Shown here in pieces: positions 5,949-8,380 of a stretch of 8,380 nt of DNA. How positions within the stretch are numbered: the first letter of the stretch is position 1; the number at the start of each line of letters is the position of its first letter. This stretch comes from Clostridium sp. CAG:1013 (GTDB lineage: Bacteria > Bacillota > Clostridia > Oscillospirales > Acutalibacteraceae). Made by a program: the position numbers and the translations under genes. The notes under the pieces are model-generated. The model ran no database searches and was not told the DNA's origin. It saw nothing but the letters and a program-made list of their open reading frames with translations. The stretch lies in the NCBI GenBank assembly GCA_000432995.1, contig HF972577.1, forward strand, positions 2,391 through 10,770, read 5' to 3'.

Positions 5949-6347
5949 TTACCAAATGAACGCCAGCACTTCGCCGCCGACGTTTTCTTTTCTAGCGGCC
6001 CGGTCGGTCATGATCCCCTTGGAAGTGGAGATGATGGCCACGCCCAGACCCTTCATCACTTTGGGCAGATCCTGCGCATTGGAATAGATCCGCAGGCCGG
6101 GCTTGGAAACCCGCTTCAGGCCCTTGATAACCGGCTGCTTGCCGTTAGCGTACTTCAGGGTGATGGTAATCATCCCCTGCTTGCCGTCTTCCGTCACGCT
6201 GTAGCTCTTCACATAGCCCTCGTCCACCAGAATCTGGCAAATGGCCTTCTTCATGTTGGAGGCGGGCACCTCCACGGTGTCATGCTTAGCAGCCTGCGCG
6301 TTGCGGATGCGGGTCAGCAGATCGGCGATTGTATCTGTAACTTGCAT
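5949..6347 (-). CDS. rpsH: 30S ribosomal protein S8
   Basis: S8 is a primary 16S rRNA-binding protein needed for assembly of the central domain; in E. coli it also represses the spc operon by binding a site near the rplE start. The 132-residue protein is the normal length. Landmarks are DTIADLLTRIRNAQ (5-18), the KRVSKPGLRIY segment (78-88) and the C-terminal RNA-binding signature GLGVAIISTSKGIMTDRAAR (100-119), ending GGEVLAFIW. The ATG start is preceded by AAGGAGG at 6357-6363, 9 nt away. rpsZ lies 22 nt upstream and rplF 19 nt downstream. I did not find an E. coli-like S8 target in this window, so autoregulation here is unproven. Confidence 0.98.
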   Translation of the reverse strand: MQVTDTIADLLTRIRNAQAAKHDTVEVPASNMKKAICQILVDEGYVKSYSVTEDGKQGMITITLKYANGKQPVIKGLKRVSKPGLRIYSNAQDLPKVMKGLGVAIISTSKGIMTDRAARKENVGGEVLAFIW

Positions 6348-6369
6348 GTTTTCGTACCTCCTTGATGAT

Positions 6370-6555
6370 TTACCAGCTTGCCTTCTTCACGCCGGGGATC
6401 TCGCCCTTGTATGCAAGCTCCCGGAAGCAGATACGGCAAATGCCGAATTTCCGAAGGTAGGCATGCGGCCGGCCGCAGATCTTGCAGCGGTTGTATTCCC
6501 GGGTGGAATACTTCTGAGGTCTACTCTGTTTTACTTTCATCGAAGTCTTGGCCAC
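6370..6555 (-). CDS. rpsZ: 30S ribosomal protein S14, short zinc type (GTG start)
   Basis: A 61-residue S14 of the zinc-dependent type found in Gram-positive bacteria, located in the 30S head. The zinc ligands are Cys24-x2-Cys27 and Cys40-x2-Cys43, in NRCKICGRPHAYLRKFGICRIC. The end, RELAYKGEIPGVKKASW, is the family-typical C-terminus. The long cysteine-free form of about 100 residues is not present here. The start codon is GTG at 6555, giving MAKTSMKVKQ; AAGGAGG at 6563-6569 lies 7 nt upstream and overlaps the rplE stop as TAAGGAGG, so translation is probably coupled. The gene is often annotated as rpsN or rpsZ. rpsH follows after 22 nt. Confidence 0.97.
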   Translation of the reverse strand: MAKTSMKVKQSRPQKYSTREYNRCKICGRPHAYLRKFGICRICFRELAYKGEIPGVKKASW

Positions 6556-6567
6556 AATAATCCCTCC

Positions 6568-7107
6568 TTATTTCGTGAACGGAGCGCCCATCAGAGTCAG
6601 GAACTCGCGGGCCTCTTCGTCGGTGTTGGCGGTGGTGACAAAGCAGATATCCATGCCCCGCACCTTGTCGACCTTATCGTAGTCGATTTCGGGGAAGATC
6701 AGCTGCTCGCGGATACCCATGTTGTAGTTGCCACGGCCGTCGAAGGAATTGGGGTTGATGCCCCGGAAGTCACGAACACGGGGCAGGGCCACGTTGAACA
6801 GGCGGTCCAGGAACTCGTACATCCGGTCGCCGCGCAGGGTGACCTTCACGCCGATGGGCATGCCTTCACGCAGCTTGAAGTTAGCCACGCTCTTCTTAGC
6901 CTTGCACACCACGGGCTTCTGGCCGGTGATCTTAGCCAGGTCGCCGCTGATGGCGTCGATAGCCTTGGCGTTGTCCTTGGCCTCGCCGGCGCCCACGTTG
7001 ATGACGATCTTATCCAGCTTGGGGATCTGCATCACGCTCTTGTAGCTGAATTTCTTCATCAGAGCGGGGGCCACTTCTTCTTTATAGAACTCTTTCATTC
7101 TAGCCAT
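6568..7107 (-). CDS. rplE: 50S ribosomal protein L5
   Basis: L5 binds 5S rRNA and the P-site tRNA elbow in the 50S central protuberance. The 179-residue protein has the expected length and motifs: the N-terminal YKEEVAPALMKKFSY (8-22), the signature IPKLDKIVINVGAGEA (28-43), then ITGQKPVVCKAKKSVANFKL (60-79) and REGMPIGVKVTLRG (80-93), the tRNA-facing loop region GINPNSFDGRGNYNMGI (116-132) and EQLIFPEIDYDKVD (134-147). The ATG start has GGAGG at 7115-7119, 7 nt upstream. rplX ends 13 nt before it, leaving no room for an extended S8-binding stem of the E. coli type in the spacer itself. Confidence 0.98.
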   Translation of the reverse strand: MARMKEFYKEEVAPALMKKFSYKSVMQIPKLDKIVINVGAGEAKDNAKAIDAISGDLAKITGQKPVVCKAKKSVANFKLREGMPIGVKVTLRGDRMYEFLDRLFNVALPRVRDFRGINPNSFDGRGNYNMGIREQLIFPEIDYDKVDKVRGMDICFVTTANTDEEAREFLTLMGAPFTK

Positions 7108-7120
7108 TTCTTATCCTCCC

Positions 7121-7441
7121 TCACAGCGACTCGCCGCATTTTTTGCAAATGCGTTCCTTGGTGCCGTCCTTCAGGATCTTGTGGCCGACACGGGTTGCCT
7201 TGCCGCAACGGGGGCAGACCACCTGCACTTTGCAGGCATAGATGGCGCCTTCGGCCTTGATGATGCCGCCGGCCTCGCCCATTCTGCGGGGCTTCACATG
7301 CTTCTGGACAAAGTTGGCGTTCTCAACGATCACTTTGCCTTCCTTGGGGCTGACCTGCATGACCTTGCCCTTTTTGCCGCGGTCTTTGCCGCTGAGGATT
7401 ACGACGGTGTCACCGGTTTTTACATGAACCTTGTTATTCAT
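7121..7441 (-). CDS. rplX: 50S ribosomal protein L24 with C-terminal zinc ribbon
   Basis: L24 starts 50S assembly by binding the 5' domain of 23S rRNA and lies near the exit tunnel. The 106-residue protein begins with a KOW motif (GDTVVILSGKDRGKKGKVMQV, residues 10-30), then NANFVQKHVKP (41-51). The C-terminal third has two CxxC pairs, Cys76/Cys79 (CPRC) and Cys99/Cys102 (CKKC), an apparent zinc ribbon that is present in some bacterial L24 proteins and absent in others. The ATG start is preceded by GGAGG at 7452-7456, 10 nt away. rplN ends 16 nt upstream. The stop is TGA, one of only three in the window (with adk and map). Confidence 0.98.
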   Translation of the reverse strand: MNNKVHVKTGDTVVILSGKDRGKKGKVMQVSPKEGKVIVENANFVQKHVKPRRMGEAGGIIKAEGAIYACKVQVVCPRCGKATRVGHKILKDGTKERICKKCGESL

Positions 7442-7457
7442 TATCAGTGCACCTCCA

Positions 7458-7826
7458 TTAAAGTACTTCGGGAGCCAGGGACAGGATCTTCATGTATTCC
7501 TTGTCACGCAGCTCACGGGCCACAGGCCCAAAGATACGAGTGCCGCGGGGGTTCTTGTCATCACGGATGATAACGGCCGCGTTCTCGTCGAAACGGATAT
7601 AGGTTCCGTCCTCACGGCGCACGCCGGAAGAAGTCCGGACGATAACTGCCTTGACAACGTCGCCTTTTTTGACCACGCCGCCGGGTGCTGCTTTTTTAAC
7701 GGAAGCAACCACCACGTCGCCGATATTGGCATACCTCCTGCCAGTGCCGCCCAGCACACGGATGCACATAAGCTCCTTGGCGCCGGTGTTGTCGGCCACT
7801 TTGAGGTAAGACTGCTGCTGAATCAC
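7458..7826 (-). CDS. rplN: 50S ribosomal protein L14 (GTG start)
   Basis: L14 binds 23S rRNA and helps form bridges to the 30S subunit; it is also the target of the silencing factor RsfS. The 122-residue length is exact for the family. The N-terminus MIQQQSYLKVADNTGAKELM and the signature AVIVRTSSGVRREDGTYIRF (60-79), continuing DENAAVII, are clear, followed by GTRIFGPVARELRDK (95-109). The start is GTG at 7826, chosen because it gives the invariant MIQQQ start and lies 8 nt from AAAGGAGG (7835-7842). It is the first gene of the spc block and follows the 70-nt AT-rich spacer after rpsQ, the widest gap in the window. Confidence 0.98.
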   Translation of the reverse strand: MIQQQSYLKVADNTGAKELMCIRVLGGTGRRYANIGDVVVASVKKAAPGGVVKKGDVVKAVIVRTSSGVRREDGTYIRFDENAAVIIRDDKNPRGTRIFGPVARELRDKEYMKILSLAPEVL

Positions 7827-7847
7827 AGTGCGTTCCTCCTTTGCTTA

Positions 7848-7908
7848 AAAGCCAAATAAAGTTATTTTCGTTTGGAAAAGTGCTTCTGCCAAAAATTTAT
7901 TTGGCTTT
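7848..7908 (-). repeat. 13-bp perfect inverted repeat at the S10/spc boundary
   Basis: In transcription order the arms are AAAGCCAAATAAA (7908-7896) and TTTATTTGGCTTT (7860-7848), 35 nt apart. The first arm includes the last codons and TAA stop of rpsQ. The second arm ends in a run of four T and lies just before the rplN SD. Inside the loop, TTTGG (7893-7889) and CCAAA (7875-7871) can also pair, and GCCAAA/TTTGGC (7905-7900 with 7893-7888) forms a competing local hairpin. The spacer is about 30% GC by hand count, far below its neighbours. A regulatory role is an inference; it could also be a weak terminator, a pause site or an RNA-processing site. Confidence 0.8.
7864..7892 (-). promoter_or_regulatory. 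Possible sigma-70-type promoter for the spc block
   Basis: Between rpsQ and rplN, TTGGCA (7892-7887; five of six to TTGACA) is followed after exactly 17 nt by GAAAAT (7869-7864; four of six to TATAAT). Transcription would start near 7857 and give a leader of about 31 nt before rplN. E. coli has its spc promoter at this same gene boundary. The -10 match is weak and the AT-rich context raises the chance of a false match, so this is only a candidate. Confidence 0.35.
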
Positions 7909-8157
7909 CTCAATGATCTCCACCAGACGCCATCTCTTGTCCTTGGAGAGGGGACGGGTCTCCATGATGCGAACACGGTCGCCCACGCGGCACTCGTTGT
8001 TCTCGTCATGAGCCTTGCGCTTCACGGTGCGCTTAATAACCTTGTTGTAAATGGGGTGCTTCACGCTGTCCTGAATAGCGACCACCACGGTCTTGTCCAT
8101 CTTGTCGCTGACGACGCGGCCAACCGCGGTTTTTCTCATGTTTCTTTCTTCGCTCAC
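7897..8157 (-). CDS. rpsQ: 30S ribosomal protein S17 (GTG start)
   Basis: S17 is a primary 16S rRNA-binding protein of the 30S body, an OB-fold protein. The 86-residue product reads MSEERNMRKTAVGRVVSDKM, then DKTVVVAIQ, with HPIYNKVIKRT (34-44) and the signature VGDRVRIMETRPLSKDKRW (58-76). I start at GTG 8157 because the EERNMRKT beginning is typical and GGAGG at 8166-8170 is 8 nt upstream. The internal ATG at codon 7 would remove the conserved EERN residues and lacks a spaced SD. The gene closes the ancestral S10 block. Its last codons form one arm of the long inverted repeat before rplN. rpmC ends 19 nt upstream. Confidence 0.97.
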   Translation of the reverse strand: MSEERNMRKTAVGRVVSDKMDKTVVVAIQDSVKHPIYNKVIKRTVKRKAHDENNECRVGDRVRIMETRPLSKDKRWRLVEIIEKAK

Positions 8158-8176
8158 TTGTTAATCCTCCCTTCCC

Positions 8177-8380
8177 TTAGGCGTTGTCGGCGCGGAGCTC
8201 GTTCTCCCGGATGACGGTCTTGACCCGGGCGATGTCCTTCTTCACGGCCGAGATGCGCATGGGGTTGTCAAGCTGATTGATAGCGAGCTGGAAACGCAGG
8301 TTGAAAAGCTCAGCCTTCAGGTCGGCGAGTTTGGTGTTCAGCTCGTCAGCGGTCAATTCTCTGATTTCTGCAGCTTTCAT
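8177..8380 (-). CDS. rpmC: 50S ribosomal protein L29
   Basis: L29 lies at the polypeptide exit tunnel next to L23 and forms part of the docking area for trigger factor and SRP. The 67-residue protein is a two-helix antiparallel hairpin: MKAAEIRELTADELNTKLADL leads into KAELFNLRFQ (23-32), then QLDNPMRISAVKKDIARVKT (36-55). The ATG is the last codon of the window, so the coding region is complete but its SD site lies outside. The N-terminus (MKA-EIREL) and length fit the family, so I take this ATG as the true start. rpsQ follows after 19 nt. rplP would be expected just upstream, beyond the right edge. Confidence 0.97.
   Translation of the reverse strand: MKAAEIRELTADELNTKLADLKAELFNLRFQLAINQLDNPMRISAVKKDIARVKTVIRENELRADNA

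Noticed and set aside
7108..7120. Possible S8 repressor-binding site between rplX and rplE, as in E. coli
   Set aside because: The spacer is only 13 nt and is mostly SD sequence; I could not trace the expected helix and internal-loop structure around the rplE start.
5057..7260. Long plus-strand open frames (300 and 339 codons) opposite rplR, rplF, rpsH, rpsZ, rplE and rplX
   Set aside because: They cross several real gene boundaries on the other strand and have low-complexity His/Leu/Ala/Asp-rich products. They are antisense shadows caused by codon bias.
7848..7860. Strong intrinsic terminator after rpsQ
   Set aside because: The stem is mostly A-T pairs and is followed by only four U before AAG. 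Full termination would silence the essential downstream genes unless the candidate promoter drives them, so I kept it as a structure of unknown role.

Overview
This window is a continuous stretch of the bacterial S10-spc-alpha ribosomal protein supercluster. All of it reads on the minus strand, so the operon's 5' end is at the high coordinates. Twenty genes are visible, 19 complete and one partial. In transcription order they are rpmC, rpsQ, rplN, rplX, rplE, rpsZ (short zinc-type rpsN), rpsH, rplF, rplR, rpsE, rpmD, rplO, secY, adk, map, a small KOW-domain RNA-binding protein, infA, rpmJ, rpsM and the first codons of rpsK. No gap exceeds 70 nt. There are no tRNAs, rRNAs, mobile elements, CRISPR arrays or convincing strong terminators, and no plus-strand gene is credible.

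The gene order rplO-secY-adk-map-KOW-infA-rpmJ-rpsM-rpsK, the 61-residue zinc-type S14, the zinc-bearing adenylate kinase lid and the strong GGAGG Shine-Dalgarno (SD) sites point to a Firmicute. Moderately high GC and the protein sequences suggest a gut-type Clostridia, plausibly Oscillospiraceae. The family-level assignment is an inference.

Region by region: 8380-7897 is the end of the ancestral S10 block (L29, S17). 7896-7827 is the one AT-rich spacer, exactly at the S10/spc boundary; it holds a 13-bp perfect inverted repeat, alternative shorter hairpins and a possible promoter. 7826-3836 is the spc block (L14 to L15). 3835-1117 holds the SecY translocase pore, adenylate kinase and methionine aminopeptidase. 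1107-456 holds the KOW protein, IF-1 and L36. 425-1 begins the alpha block (S13, S11).

The genes jointly supply large- and small-subunit proteins, translation initiation (IF-1), N-terminal methionine removal at the exit tunnel (Map), membrane insertion of nascent chains (SecY) and adenine nucleotide balance (Adk). Tight spacing, stop codons merged with SD sites, an ATGA overlap (adk/map) and a zero-gap TAA-GTG junction (rplO/secY) suggest extensive translational coupling. Non-ATG starts are common: GTG for rpsQ, rplN, rpsZ and secY, TTG for rpmD and probably rpsE.

No new multi-gene system is present. The items most worth a second look are the rpsQ-rplN spacer structure, the poorly characterised KOW protein, and several start-codon decisions.
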